Positions 1 through 8,098 of a stretch of DNA of 64,000 nucleotides are shown one piece after another; position 1 is the first letter of the stretch, and each line of letters begins with the position of its first letter. The translations under genes and the position numbers were made by a program. Source of the stretch: Algiphilus aromaticivorans DG1253 (GTDB lineage Bacteria > Pseudomonadota > Gammaproteobacteria > Nevskiales > Nevskiaceae). Location: positions 744,001 through 808,000 of the forward strand of contig NZ_JPOG01000001.1 of the NCBI RefSeq assembly GCF_000733765.1, given 5' to 3'. The notes beneath the pieces were generated by a model, which was not told the origin of the DNA, did no database searches, and saw nothing but the letters and a program-made list of their open reading frames with translations.

Positions 1-129
1 TGCTGGCCCTCGGACCCGACAGCCATCGATCTGTCGCATCCCTTCCTGGAAGGCGCGCATATTGGCCGGCCGGGGCCGGAGGATCCGTCTTACGGCTTCT
101 TTTCGCTTTTGCAGCGCGGGCGGCGCTAG
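1..129 (+). CDS. C-terminal end of an unidentified protein (partial)
   Basis: An open frame runs from base 1 to a TAG at 127-129 and encodes 42 residues ending in SLLQRGRR. The start lies outside the window. The tail contains DLSHPFLEG and GRPGPEDPSYGFF, which I cannot assign to a family. It ends 9 bp before the start of the enoyl-CoA hydratase-like gene on the same strand, so the two are probably co-transcribed. The frame is supported by its length without stops up to the window edge and by the tight spacing only; no function is proposed. Confidence 0.5.
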   Translation, partial: CWPSDPTAIDLSHPFLEGAHIGRPGPEDPSYGFFSLLQRGRR

Positions 130-138
130 GCTGGCGTC

Positions 139-1140
139 ATGTCGGACCCCCTTGATACGCCGCTGCTTGACGCCGACGACCTCCTCGGCATGGCCGCCGG
201 CGGTGAGGCGCCGTCGCCGCTGACCGGCACCGCTGCGTTGCTCGTCGATCTGGCGGCGACGAGTGCGCTCGACGCCGAGGAAGCCGCGCTGGCCGAGGCT
301 TGGCTGCGCGCGGCCGGCTGCCCGGTGATCGGCGTCGGGCAGAGCAGCGGCGCGCTGTCGGCGGCCTGCGACGCCTGCGTCGCCGACACCGGTGTTGCTG
401 CGCCGTTGCTGGAAGGCATTCGCGCCGCGCCACTGGCTGCCGCCACGGCCATGCAGCTGCTGCGCGTCACCGAGGGTCTGCCGCTGGAGGCGGCGCTGCA
501 CGCCGAGTCGCTGGCCTACGCCACGCTGCAGTCCGGCCCGGAGTACCGCGCCTGGCTGGCGGCGCATCAGCCGGGGCCGATCGTCGTCTGCGACAAAGGC
601 CCGGCCGTACTCATGGAACGCGAGGACGCGCATCTGCAGCTGCGCCTGAATCGTGCGTCGCGCCGCAACGCGATGTCCGTGGAGATGCGCGACGCGCTCA
701 TCGAGGCGCTGTCGCTGGTTGCCGCCGATTCCGGTATCGCGACCGTGACGCTGGACGCGCTGGGTGCCTGCTTCTCCACCGGAGGCGATCTCGACGAGTT
801 CGGCACCGCTCCCGACCCGGTCAGCGGGCACCTGGTACGCGGCCTGGCGCTGCCGGGGCGCTGCCTGGCGGCGTGTGCCGAGCGCGTGGCGGTGCGAGTG
901 CACGGCGCCTGTGTCGGCTCCGGTATCGAGTTCCCGGCCTTCGCCGGCCGCATCGTCGCTGCGCCGGATAGCTGGTTCCAGCTGCCCGAGCTGGGCTTCG
1001 GCCTGATTCCGGGCGCCGGCGGCTGCGTCAGCATCCCGCGCCGTATCGGTCGGCAGCGCGCGGCCTGGATGATGCTGTCGCGGGCGCCTATCAAGGCTGC
1101 CACTGCCCTGGATTGGGGTCTGGTCGATTCGCTCGAGTAG
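139..1140 (+). CDS. Enoyl-CoA hydratase/isomerase (crotonase) family protein with a degenerate extra N-terminal half
   Basis: The 333-residue protein has a recognisable crotonase core from about residue 160. It shows FSTGGDLDEF near residue 212 and GACVGSGIE near 256 (the two oxyanion-hole segments), then LIPGAGG. Crotonases hydrate or isomerise acyl-CoA thioesters in beta-oxidation-like pathways in the cytoplasm. The usual length is about 260 residues. Here the C-terminal helical part is short, while the first 150 residues look like the end of another crotonase (AESLAYATLQSGPEYRAWL near 120-140). I infer a rearranged or tandem-degenerate crotonase. The acyl-CoA dehydrogenase and SDR genes a few kb downstream suggest a shared acyl-CoA pathway. 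The exact substrate is unknown. Confidence 0.75.
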   Translation: MSDPLDTPLLDADDLLGMAAGGEAPSPLTGTAALLVDLAATSALDAEEAALAEAWLRAAGCPVIGVGQSSGALSAACDACVADTGVAAPLLEGIRAAPLAAATAMQLLRVTEGLPLEAALHAESLAYATLQSGPEYRAWLAAHQPGPIVVCDKGPAVLMEREDAHLQLRLNRASRRNAMSVEMRDALIEALSLVAADSGIATVTLDALGACFSTGGDLDEFGTAPDPVSGHLVRGLALPGRCLAACAERVAVRVHGACVGSGIEFPAFAGRIVAAPDSWFQLPELGFGLIPGAGGCVSIPRRIGRQRAAWMMLSRAPIKAATALDWGLVDSLE

Positions 1141-1157
1141 GCCCATCAGTGTTGCCT

Positions 1158-1260
1158 GTGGGTCGGACTTCAGTCCGACGCGCGGCGCTCGATCAGGCTG
1201 GGTTGTCGGGCTAAAGCCCGACCCACAGCTGGTTCTCCAGAGGGCGGATTTCAGTCCGAC
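1158..1260. repeat. REP-like palindromes (GTCGGRCT..AGYCCGAC type)
   Basis: Two perfect short palindromes, GTCGGACTTCAGTCCGAC at 1162-1179 and GTCGGGCTAAAGCCCGAC at 1205-1222, are followed by a half copy at 1246-1260. The same family recurs at 12864-12938 and as a large array at 22098-22570. It lies between convergent genes, where it could act as a transcript end or a REP element. Confidence 0.75.
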
Positions 1261-1291
1261 ATACGGAAGCCCGCCTCGCCCTTGGCTTGCG

Positions 1292-2713
1292 CTAGTCGCA
1301 GTCGATCGTCCCCTCGACCGCGAAGCGGCTGCGCATGGCGCGGGCGCGTCCCATCAGATCCTCGGTGTCGGCGGGCAGCAGGAAGCCGTCGGCCACGGAG
1401 AGTGCGGCGGCGGCTTGCAGTGCGCAGAAGTACTCGGCGTGGCTGGCGTATTCCTGGTTCAGGCGCTGGCGGCTGAAGGGCACGGTCGTGCCGCCCAGGC
1501 CGCAGTCCGTGGAGCGATAGCGCGCCACCGGCACTTCCACGGGTGGCAGGCGGATGCCGCCCTGGGCGTTGCCGAAGCGGTCGCGCGCCAGCGCGCCGTC
1601 GGCGTCGAAGGTGTAGCGCGGCGCCTCCGGCGGCCTTGCGCCGCCGCGCACCCAGCCGTCGAGATGGTGCAGGGCGGCGTTGACCGCGTAACGCATGGGG
1701 AAGGCGGCACCGGCAAGGATGCAGGCGGCGTGCAGCGGGTGCGGGCGCTCGCCGTAGTTGCCGGCCGTTTCCAGTAGGCGGAAATAGGCCTGTGCCGGGC
1801 GCTTGGGCAGGCTGGCCTCAGCACGCAGCGCCTGCCCGAAGACCTGCTGATAGCCGACGTGAAAATCCTGGTGCGCGCTGCCGGCGACTTCCCAGAGCAC
1901 GAGGTTGTCGCGGAAGTCGGCGGCTTCCGGCTGCGCCTCGTAGTCGCTGAGCAGCTGCAGCACCGGCACAGGTGGCGGCGCCTCGAAGACGCGGCCGATG
2001 GGGGACTGGATGAGCAGGCCGTCGATGACTTCGCCGTCGACGTGATCGCCACTGGCGAAGTCGAAGAGCTGGTTGGCCGACTGGCTCTGTCCCGCGACGA
2101 GCAGCTTCTCGACCGGCTGGCCCGCCATGGGGTCGTTCTCGCCGCCGTCGCCGCGGATAGCGCCGGCGATCTGATTGAGCATGGTGAAGGCGTATTCGTC
2201 GCCGGGGTGGTCGAGCGGCGCGTAGCGCACCGGATCCCAGGTCTTGGGCGTCAGCAGCGGCAGGCAGCAGAGACCGGCCTCCTGCACGCTGACGTGGGCA
2301 AAGGCGTAGCCCTCGCGCAGCAGATGTTGCTGGGCGTTGAGCAGGACCACCGGGTTCTCGAACTGGGCGGTGACATTGACCCAATCCAGCACCACCGTGC
2401 CGTTGAAATCCTCGGCGCGTTGCGGGCGGCGCAGGAGGAATCGGGTGGTGTAGGGCGCCGTGGTGGCGCCGTCGGCGGACTGCGCCTGGCCGCTGACGAA
2501 GTACTCGGCTTCCTCGTAGCCGAGATCGCCGAGATCGAACCAGCTGTCCCAGAGCGCGTGGCCGCGCAGCCCGCCGGTGATCGGGCCTTCCACCGTTACG
2601 GCATCCGCGCGGATTTCGGCGCTCTCGGCAGGTGGCTCGGAGCCGGAGCAGGCCGCCAGCAGCAGGGCGACAAGGGCAAGTGGGAAAATCGGGTACGGGC
2701 GTGCAGGGGACAT
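1292..2713 (-). CDS. Alpha/beta hydrolase domain-containing lipoprotein
   Basis: The protein has 473 residues from the ATG at 2713. That start is chosen because MSPARPYPIFPLALVALLLA leads straight to the lipobox AACSG, a lipoprotein signal peptide. A longer in-frame start 24 bp upstream adds nothing. The body matches the large alpha/beta-hydrolase domain family of secreted uncharacterised hydrolases. Features seen are a nucleophile-elbow-like VAGQSQSANQLF, many Trp/Phe-rich segments and HVDG-containing loops. It is probably an envelope-located esterase-like enzyme with unknown substrate. It is divergent from the P450 gene and could process a hydrophobic ester before uptake, but that is inference. 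Confidence 0.7.
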   Translation of the reverse strand: MSPARPYPIFPLALVALLLAACSGSEPPAESAEIRADAVTVEGPITGGLRGHALWDSWFDLGDLGYEEAEYFVSGQAQSADGATTAPYTTRFLLRRPQRAEDFNGTVVLDWVNVTAQFENPVVLLNAQQHLLREGYAFAHVSVQEAGLCCLPLLTPKTWDPVRYAPLDHPGDEYAFTMLNQIAGAIRGDGGENDPMAGQPVEKLLVAGQSQSANQLFDFASGDHVDGEVIDGLLIQSPIGRVFEAPPPVPVLQLLSDYEAQPEAADFRDNLVLWEVAGSAHQDFHVGYQQVFGQALRAEASLPKRPAQAYFRLLETAGNYGERPHPLHAACILAGAAFPMRYAVNAALHHLDGWVRGGARPPEAPRYTFDADGALARDRFGNAQGGIRLPPVEVPVARYRSTDCGLGGTTVPFSRQRLNQEYASHAEYFCALQAAAALSVADGFLLPADTEDLMGRARAMRSRFAVEGTIDCD

Positions 2714-2886
2714 GGCGCGGCTCCCGGAAGCCGCCAATCCGGCTGGCGACGAGGCGTTCAGCTTGTCTGCGCGGCCGTGGCAGCGGCCTCATCCGTTCGG
2801 AGCAGCGAATCTCGCCCGATTGCATGAGTCGAGCCCCCGGAACGGCGGCTATGCTCGCCCGCATTCATGTAGACGGGTAGATAGCA

Positions 2887-4269
2887 ATGAGCGCTGTTCT
2901 CGATTTCGAGCAAGCCCAGGATCCGCCGAAGGCAAAGGGTCTGCCGCTGCTCGGCAATACCCTCGAAATGGCCCGCGACCCCGCGCAGTTCTTCCTGCGC
3001 CTGTATCGCGATTACGGCCCGGTCAGCCGCGTCACGGTGATGGGGAACGAGTACACCGTCATCGCCGGCCCGGAGGCCGCGAACTTCGTCGGCTCGCGTG
3101 AGGGCAAGGACAGCCTGCGCTCCAAGGAGTTCTGGCAAGGGCTGGTCGAGGAGTACGGCGCGACGCGCACCCTTACCGGCGAGGATGGCGAGTCGCACAA
3201 GGAACTGCGCAACATCATGCGGCGCGGCTACTCGAAGGACTCCATCAAGGGCCGCTACAACGAGCTCGTAAGGATCACCGATCGCTGCTTCGAGCGCGAC
3301 TGGCCGGTGGGGCAGTCCATCAACGTGCTGCCGGCCATGCAGTACATGGTCACCGACCAGCTCGGCACCATCCTCACCGGTAGTGCGCCGCTGGAATACG
3401 TCGACGCGATCCGTACCAACATCCTCTACATCCTCAATGTCCTGGTGACGCGCCAGCGCCCGAAGATCCTGCTCAAGCGGCCGAAGTATCAGAAGGCCAA
3501 GGCGCGCGTTGAGGAACTCAAGGAGAAGATGGTTGCCGACTGGTACGCGCGGCATCCCCAGGGCCAGGCCGAGCCGTCGGAGGACGAGACGCCGAACCTC
3601 ATCGACGACATCATGCGCGCGCACGTCAATCACCCGGAAGTCATTCCGGAGCAGGATCTGACCGTGACACTGACCGGTCCCTACGTCGCCGGTCTCGACA
3701 CCGTGGCGAACACCACCGCGGCCATCACCTACTGCGTGCTGAAGTACCCCGATGTGCGTCGCCGCGTCTACGAGGAAGTCGATGCGCTCTTCGCGGATGG
3801 CGAGATCGACGAGAGCCAGCTCTTCGCCAAGATTCCGTCGCTGCAGGGCGCGATCATGGAAGCCATGCGGCTGTACCCGATCGCGGTAGCGCAGATGCGC
3901 ACGGCCACCAAGGACTTCGTCTTCGACGGCTACCGCGTGCGCGAGGGCGAGATGATCTACGTCGCTACTTCCGTGCCGCATTTCATGGAAGAGTTCTACC
4001 CCGAGCCGCAGCGCTTCGATATAGACCGCTACGCCAAGCCGCGCGCCGAGCACATGCAGTCCGGCGCCTACTCGCCCTATGGCCGCGGCCCGCACACCTG
4101 CCTGGGCAAGAGCCTGGCCGAGGTGCAGATCGCCCTGTCCATGGCACGGCTCTTCTACAAGCTCGACCTCGAGCTCGACCCGCCCGACTACGAGCTGAAG
4201 ACCAAGACCGCGCCGACGCCCGGGCCGGCGACGACCTTCAAGGTGAAGGTGAAGGGGTATCGGAACTAG
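2887..4269 (+). CDS. Cytochrome P450
   Basis: This 460-residue soluble P450 has all three hallmark motifs. The I-helix oxygen-binding AGLDT is near residue 266, ExxR (EAMR) near 325-328, and the haem loop SPYGRGPHTCLGKSLAE carries the proximal Cys at about 405. P450s insert one oxygen atom into unactivated C-H bonds using two electrons. A ferredoxin reductase and a [2Fe-2S] ferredoxin encoded 2.3 kb downstream are the natural class I redox partners. Its substrate is unknown; neighbouring acyl-CoA and SCP2 genes suggest a hydrophobic terpenoid, steroid or acyl chain. There is no membrane anchor, as expected for a bacterial P450. Confidence 0.93.
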   Translation: MSAVLDFEQAQDPPKAKGLPLLGNTLEMARDPAQFFLRLYRDYGPVSRVTVMGNEYTVIAGPEAANFVGSREGKDSLRSKEFWQGLVEEYGATRTLTGEDGESHKELRNIMRRGYSKDSIKGRYNELVRITDRCFERDWPVGQSINVLPAMQYMVTDQLGTILTGSAPLEYVDAIRTNILYILNVLVTRQRPKILLKRPKYQKAKARVEELKEKMVADWYARHPQGQAEPSEDETPNLIDDIMRAHVNHPEVIPEQDLTVTLTGPYVAGLDTVANTTAAITYCVLKYPDVRRRVYEEVDALFADGEIDESQLFAKIPSLQGAIMEAMRLYPIAVAQMRTATKDFVFDGYRVREGEMIYVATSVPHFMEEFYPEPQRFDIDRYAKPRAEHMQSGAYSPYGRGPHTCLGKSLAEVQIALSMARLFYKLDLELDPPDYELKTKTAPTPGPATTFKVKVKGYRN

Positions 4270-4357
4270 GCGCCCGGCTCATCTCAACGGACGAAGCCCC
4301 CACGGGAGCGCTATCGCTACGCTGTGAGGTAAGTCCGACTCACAAGAGCGATAAGTC

Positions 4358-5569
4358 ATGCCCGACAGCAGTCCGGCCGCGGAGCGGCCTTCGGTGTATC
4401 AGGCCTTCACCGGCCTTTCCCCCGACGAGATGGAAATCCTGCACCAGGCCGACCGCTTCGCGCAGGCGGAGCTGTATCCGCTGGCCGAGCGTATGGACAA
4501 CGAGGAGTGGTGGCCGCCCGAGGTCTTTCCGAAGATTGGCGAGACCGGTTTCTTCGGCATTACCGCGCCGGAGGCGCTGGGTGGCTCGGGCATGGATGTC
4601 TTCACCAGCGGGCTGGTGCTGCAGGCCTTCGGGCGCTGGAACCATGCGCTGGCGCTGTCCTGGGTCGCGCACGAGAACCTCTGCATGCACAACATCCTGC
4701 GCAATGCCAGCGAGGCGCAGAAGCAGAAGTACGTGCCGGGCATGTGCAGCGGCCAGTTGATCGGCGCGCTCGGGCTGACCGAGCCGGGTGCCGGCTCGGA
4801 TGCGCTCGGCTCGATGCGCACGACGGCCTATCGCGACGGCGATCACTACGTGCTCAACGGCAGCAAGATCTACATCACCAACGGCCCCGTCGCCGACGTG
4901 CTGCTGGTCTACGCCAAGACCGACAAGGATCGCGGCGCCAAGGGCATTTCGGCTTTCTTGGTCGAGAAGGACACCCCCGGCTTCAAGGTGGCGCAGAAGC
5001 TCATCAAGATGGGCTTCCGCGGCAGCCAGACGGCCGAGCTGGTCTTCGAGGATTGCCGGGTGCCGGCCGAGAATCTGGTCGGCGTCGAGAACGAAGGCGT
5101 GCGCGTGGTCATGTCGGGGCTGGATCTGGAGCGGGCGATGATCTCGCCGATCTGCTTGGGCATTGCCGAGCGCGCGCTGGAGCTGTCGCTGGAGTTCGCC
5201 AAGCAGCGCAAGCAGTTCGGCAAGCCGATCAGCGAGTTCCAGATGATCCAGGACAAGATCGCCACGATCTACACCAAGGTCGAGGCGATGCGGCTCTACA
5301 CCTACCAGACGCTGCGCGCGGCCAATGTCATGGGTGAGGACGATGGGGGCCGTGGCGAGATTCACAAGCTCACCGCTGCGGGCGTGCTCTTCGTCGCCGA
5401 GACGATGAACGAGGTGCTCAACGAAGCCGTGCAGATCCACGGCGGCAACGGCTACATCTGGGAGTCCGAGATCAATCGGCTGTACCGCTCCATCAAGCTG
5501 CTGGAGATCGGCGCCGGTACCTCGGAGGTGCGCAAGCTCATCATCAGCGGCGAGCTGCTGCGTGGCTGA
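4358..5569 (+). CDS. Acyl-CoA dehydrogenase, isovaleryl-CoA dehydrogenase-like
   Basis: This 403-residue FAD flavoprotein oxidises an acyl-CoA to the 2,3-enoyl-CoA. The family signature LTEPGAGSDALGS lies near residue 145 and the C-terminal signature QIHGGNGYI...LEIGAGTSEVRK near 360-395. The segment GLDLERAMISP near 252 carries Glu at the position of the catalytic base in isovaleryl-CoA dehydrogenases, which use this helix instead of the C-terminal Glu of short-chain enzymes. A branched or cyclic acyl-CoA is therefore likely. The SDR gene starts 7 bp after its stop, indicating one transcript. Confidence 0.9.
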   Translation: MPDSSPAAERPSVYQAFTGLSPDEMEILHQADRFAQAELYPLAERMDNEEWWPPEVFPKIGETGFFGITAPEALGGSGMDVFTSGLVLQAFGRWNHALALSWVAHENLCMHNILRNASEAQKQKYVPGMCSGQLIGALGLTEPGAGSDALGSMRTTAYRDGDHYVLNGSKIYITNGPVADVLLVYAKTDKDRGAKGISAFLVEKDTPGFKVAQKLIKMGFRGSQTAELVFEDCRVPAENLVGVENEGVRVVMSGLDLERAMISPICLGIAERALELSLEFAKQRKQFGKPISEFQMIQDKIATIYTKVEAMRLYTYQTLRAANVMGEDDGGRGEIHKLTAAGVLFVAETMNEVLNEAVQIHGGNGYIWESEINRLYRSIKLLEIGAGTSEVRKLIISGELLRG

Positions 5570-5576
5570 GGGGACG

Positions 5577-6443
5577 ATGAGTCACGAAGCCTGGCTGGCC
5601 GAGCAGCTGGCCACCAACACGCCGGAGGCGGTGTGGGAGGCGCCCACCGTTTACCGCGACGATCTCTTCAAGGATCAGGTCATCCTGGTCAGCGGCGGCG
5701 GCAGTGGTATCGGCCGCGCCGTGGCACTGCTCTGCGCGCGGCTGGGCGGCACGGTCGTGATCTGCGGCCGTACGCAGGAGAAGCTCGACGCGGTGGTCGA
5801 CTTCGCGCGCGGCCGCGGTAAGACCATGCACGCCTACACGGCCAATGTGCGCGACGCGGAGTCCGTGGAGGCGCTGCATCAGCGCATCGCCGACGAGGTC
5901 GGTGTGCCGGACGCAGTCATCAACAACGCCGGCGGGCAGTTCCCGGGGCAGGCCATCGACTTCTCGCCCAACGGCTGGAATGCCGTGGTGCAGAACAATC
6001 TCAACGGCAGCTGGTTCATGATGCAGCGCGCCGCCCGTGGCTGGCGCGATGCCGGCCGCGGTGGCGTCATCGTCAACGTCGTCGTGGTGACCGAGCGCGG
6101 CATGCCCGGTGTGGCGCATACCGTGGCCGCGCGCAGCGGCGTCATCGGGGCCTCGACCACCGTGGCCGTCGAATGGGCGCCGCTGGGTATCCGCGTCAAT
6201 TGCGTGGCGCCCGGGCTGACCGCCACCGAGGGGCTGGCGGTCTACCCGCCGGAAGCGCAGAAGGAGTTTCCGCGTGCCAACGCCATGAAGCGGCCGGGCA
6301 CGCCCATGGAGATCGCCGAGGCCTGCGTCTATCTGGCCGCGCCCTCGTCCAGCTTCATCACCGGCGAAGTGCTCACCGTCGACGGCGGCGGGCGCCTGTG
6401 GGGCGAACTCTGGACCGCCGGCCGGCCCGATTGGTACGCCTGA
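5577..6443 (+). CDS. SDR family oxidoreductase resembling peroxisomal trans-2-enoyl-CoA reductase (PECR-like)
   Basis: The protein has 288 residues from the ATG at 5577, which follows GAGGGG. A GTG 15 bp upstream is possible but overlaps the preceding gene. The Rossmann motif SGGGSGIGRA and NNAGG are intact. The catalytic YxxxK is absent: the aligned segment is HTVAARSGV, with Thr and Arg at the Tyr and Lys positions, and the usual Ser is Val. As I recall it, human PECR has a comparable HSGAARAGV segment and a similar C-terminus (SFITG...VDGG). I therefore assign it to that non-classical group, probably reducing a trans-2-enoyl-CoA with NADPH. Its place directly after the acyl-CoA dehydrogenase fits acyl-CoA chemistry. 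Confidence 0.75.
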   Translation: MSHEAWLAEQLATNTPEAVWEAPTVYRDDLFKDQVILVSGGGSGIGRAVALLCARLGGTVVICGRTQEKLDAVVDFARGRGKTMHAYTANVRDAESVEALHQRIADEVGVPDAVINNAGGQFPGQAIDFSPNGWNAVVQNNLNGSWFMMQRAARGWRDAGRGGVIVNVVVVTERGMPGVAHTVAARSGVIGASTTVAVEWAPLGIRVNCVAPGLTATEGLAVYPPEAQKEFPRANAMKRPGTPMEIAEACVYLAAPSSSFITGEVLTVDGGGRLWGELWTAGRPDWYA

Positions 6444-6528
6444 CGCACACCCGGCTCATGCGAACGGCCGAGGGGGCGGTAGCGCCGGCTGGCTTACCAT
6501 CGCGCTACGTTCCGTTTGATACGCATTC

Positions 6529-7767
6529 ATGACCGAATCCGCCAGCGAGCATTACGTCATCCTCGGCGCCGGCCAGGCCGGCGCCGAAGTCGCAGCTTCT
6601 CTTCGCAAGAAGGGCTTCGAAGGCCGCATCACCCTGGTCGGCGAGGAGCCGCAGCCGCCCTACCGGCGACCGCCGCTTTCCAAGGCCTTCCTGGCTGGCG
6701 AGGCGGAAGAAGCCAGCCTCTTCGTGCTCAAGCCCGAGCAGATGGAGAAGCAGCGCATCGACTTCATCGGTGGCGCGCGCGCCACGGCCATCGACCGTGA
6801 CGCCAGCACCGTGACGCTGGACGATGGGCGCGAACTGCGCTACGACAAGCTTGCGCTCACCCTCGGCGGCCGCGCGCGCCCGCTGCCGATTCCCGGCGCC
6901 GATCTGGCCAACGTCTTCCTGTTGCGCAATATTGCCGACGTCGAGGCGATTCGGCCGCACATCGTCGACGGGCGCCGGCTCTGCATCGTCGGCGGCGGCT
7001 TCATTGGGCTGGAAGTCGCCGCGGTGGCGCGCAAGCTGGGGCTCCAGGTCACCGTCGTCGAGACAATGGAGCGCGTGCTGGCGCGGGTCACCGCACCAGT
7101 GGTGTCGCGCTTCTTCGAGCGCATCCACCGCGAGGCCGGCGTCGATGTACGCACCGGCGTGGCGGTGGAGGCTTTCGAGGGCGACGACGGCGCCGTGCAG
7201 CGCGTGCGCCTCGGCGACGGCTCGACGCTGGACACCGACCTCGTCATCGTCGGCATCGGCCTGATCCCGCACAGCGACCTCGCAGAGGCCGCCGGCCTCG
7301 AATGCGACAACGGCATCGTCGTCAATGAATACGCGCGCACTACCGATCCGGACATCGTCGCCGCCGGCGACTGCGCCAATCATCCCAATCGCTTCGCCGG
7401 CGGTCGCACGCGGCTGGAATCGGTGCAGAACGCGATGGAGCAGGCGCGGGTGGCTGCGGCCAGCATGCTGGGCGAGGGCCAAGCCTATGAGAATATCCCC
7501 TGGTTCTGGTCCGATCAGTACGAGCTGAAGCTGCAGATGGCCGGGTTGTCCGGCGGCTATGACGATATCGTGCTGCGTGGCGATCCGGAGAGCGGTCGGC
7601 AATTCTCGGCCTTCTATCTGCGCGAGGGGCGGCTTATTGCGGCGGACTGCGTATCGCGGCCGCAGGACTTCATGTTCGCGAAGAAGCTGATCGCCGCCGA
7701 TGCGTTGCCGGACGCGGCAAAGCTGGCGGATGCCGAAGTGCCGCTCAAGGAACTGGTCCCGGCCTGA
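6529..7767 (+). CDS. FAD-dependent ferredoxin reductase (putidaredoxin reductase type)
   Basis: This 412-residue protein has two dinucleotide-binding folds. GAGQAGAEVA near residue 12 binds FAD and GGGFIGLEVA near 161 binds NAD(P)H. A second FAD contact is at AAGDCANHP near 280. The C-terminal dimerisation/reductase domain follows. The length matches the roughly 400-residue putidaredoxin/rubredoxin reductase family. It transfers electrons from NAD(P)H to the ferredoxin encoded 10 bp downstream, and from there most likely to the P450 at 2887-4269. Confidence 0.93.
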   Translation: MTESASEHYVILGAGQAGAEVAASLRKKGFEGRITLVGEEPQPPYRRPPLSKAFLAGEAEEASLFVLKPEQMEKQRIDFIGGARATAIDRDASTVTLDDGRELRYDKLALTLGGRARPLPIPGADLANVFLLRNIADVEAIRPHIVDGRRLCIVGGGFIGLEVAAVARKLGLQVTVVETMERVLARVTAPVVSRFFERIHREAGVDVRTGVAVEAFEGDDGAVQRVRLGDGSTLDTDLVIVGIGLIPHSDLAEAAGLECDNGIVVNEYARTTDPDIVAAGDCANHPNRFAGGRTRLESVQNAMEQARVAAASMLGEGQAYENIPWFWSDQYELKLQMAGLSGGYDDIVLRGDPESGRQFSAFYLREGRLIAADCVSRPQDFMFAKKLIAADALPDAAKLADAEVPLKELVPA

Positions 7768-7777
7768 AGGAGCCACC

Positions 7778-8098
7778 ATGCCCACCATTCGTTTCATCGA
7801 GCCCTCGGGCACCGAACATGTCGTCGAGGCCGAGAGCGGCCAGTCGGTCATGGAGGCGGCTACGGGCAATCTCGTGCCCGGCATCGTCGGTGAGTGCGGC
7901 GGCTCCTGTTCCTGTGCGACCTGCCACGTCTACATCGATCAACCCTGGTTCGGGCAGCTGGGCACGCCGGACGAGATGGAGGAGATGATGCTCGAAGGCG
8001 CTATCGAGCCGGGCGAGCAGAGCCGCTTGTGCTGTCAGATCGAGGTCGCCGACGATCTCGATGGGATGGTGGTGCGGATTCCCGCTGGTCAGCTCTGA
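7778..8098 (+). CDS. [2Fe-2S] ferredoxin, adrenodoxin/putidaredoxin type
   Basis: The protein has 106 residues, starting at the ATG preceded by AAGGAG. The cluster ligands follow the adrenodoxin pattern C-x5-C-x2-C-x36-C: Cys40, Cys46, Cys49 and Cys86, in ECGGSCSCATC and RLCCQI. This class shuttles single electrons between a flavoprotein reductase and a P450 or oxygenase. It lies 10 bp after the reductase gene. Its 3' end overlaps the end of the convergent WS/DGAT gene by 10 bp. Two extra cysteines (44 and 85) beside the ligands are unusual but probably not structural. Confidence 0.95.
   Translation: MPTIRFIEPSGTEHVVEAESGQSVMEAATGNLVPGIVGECGGSCSCATCHVYIDQPWFGQLGTPDEMEEMMLEGAIEPGEQSRLCCQIEVADDLDGMVVRIPAGQL

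Noticed and set aside
2758-4095. A 445-codon minus-strand frame opposite the P450
   Set aside because: The P450 frame has all three family motifs; the antisense frame has none.
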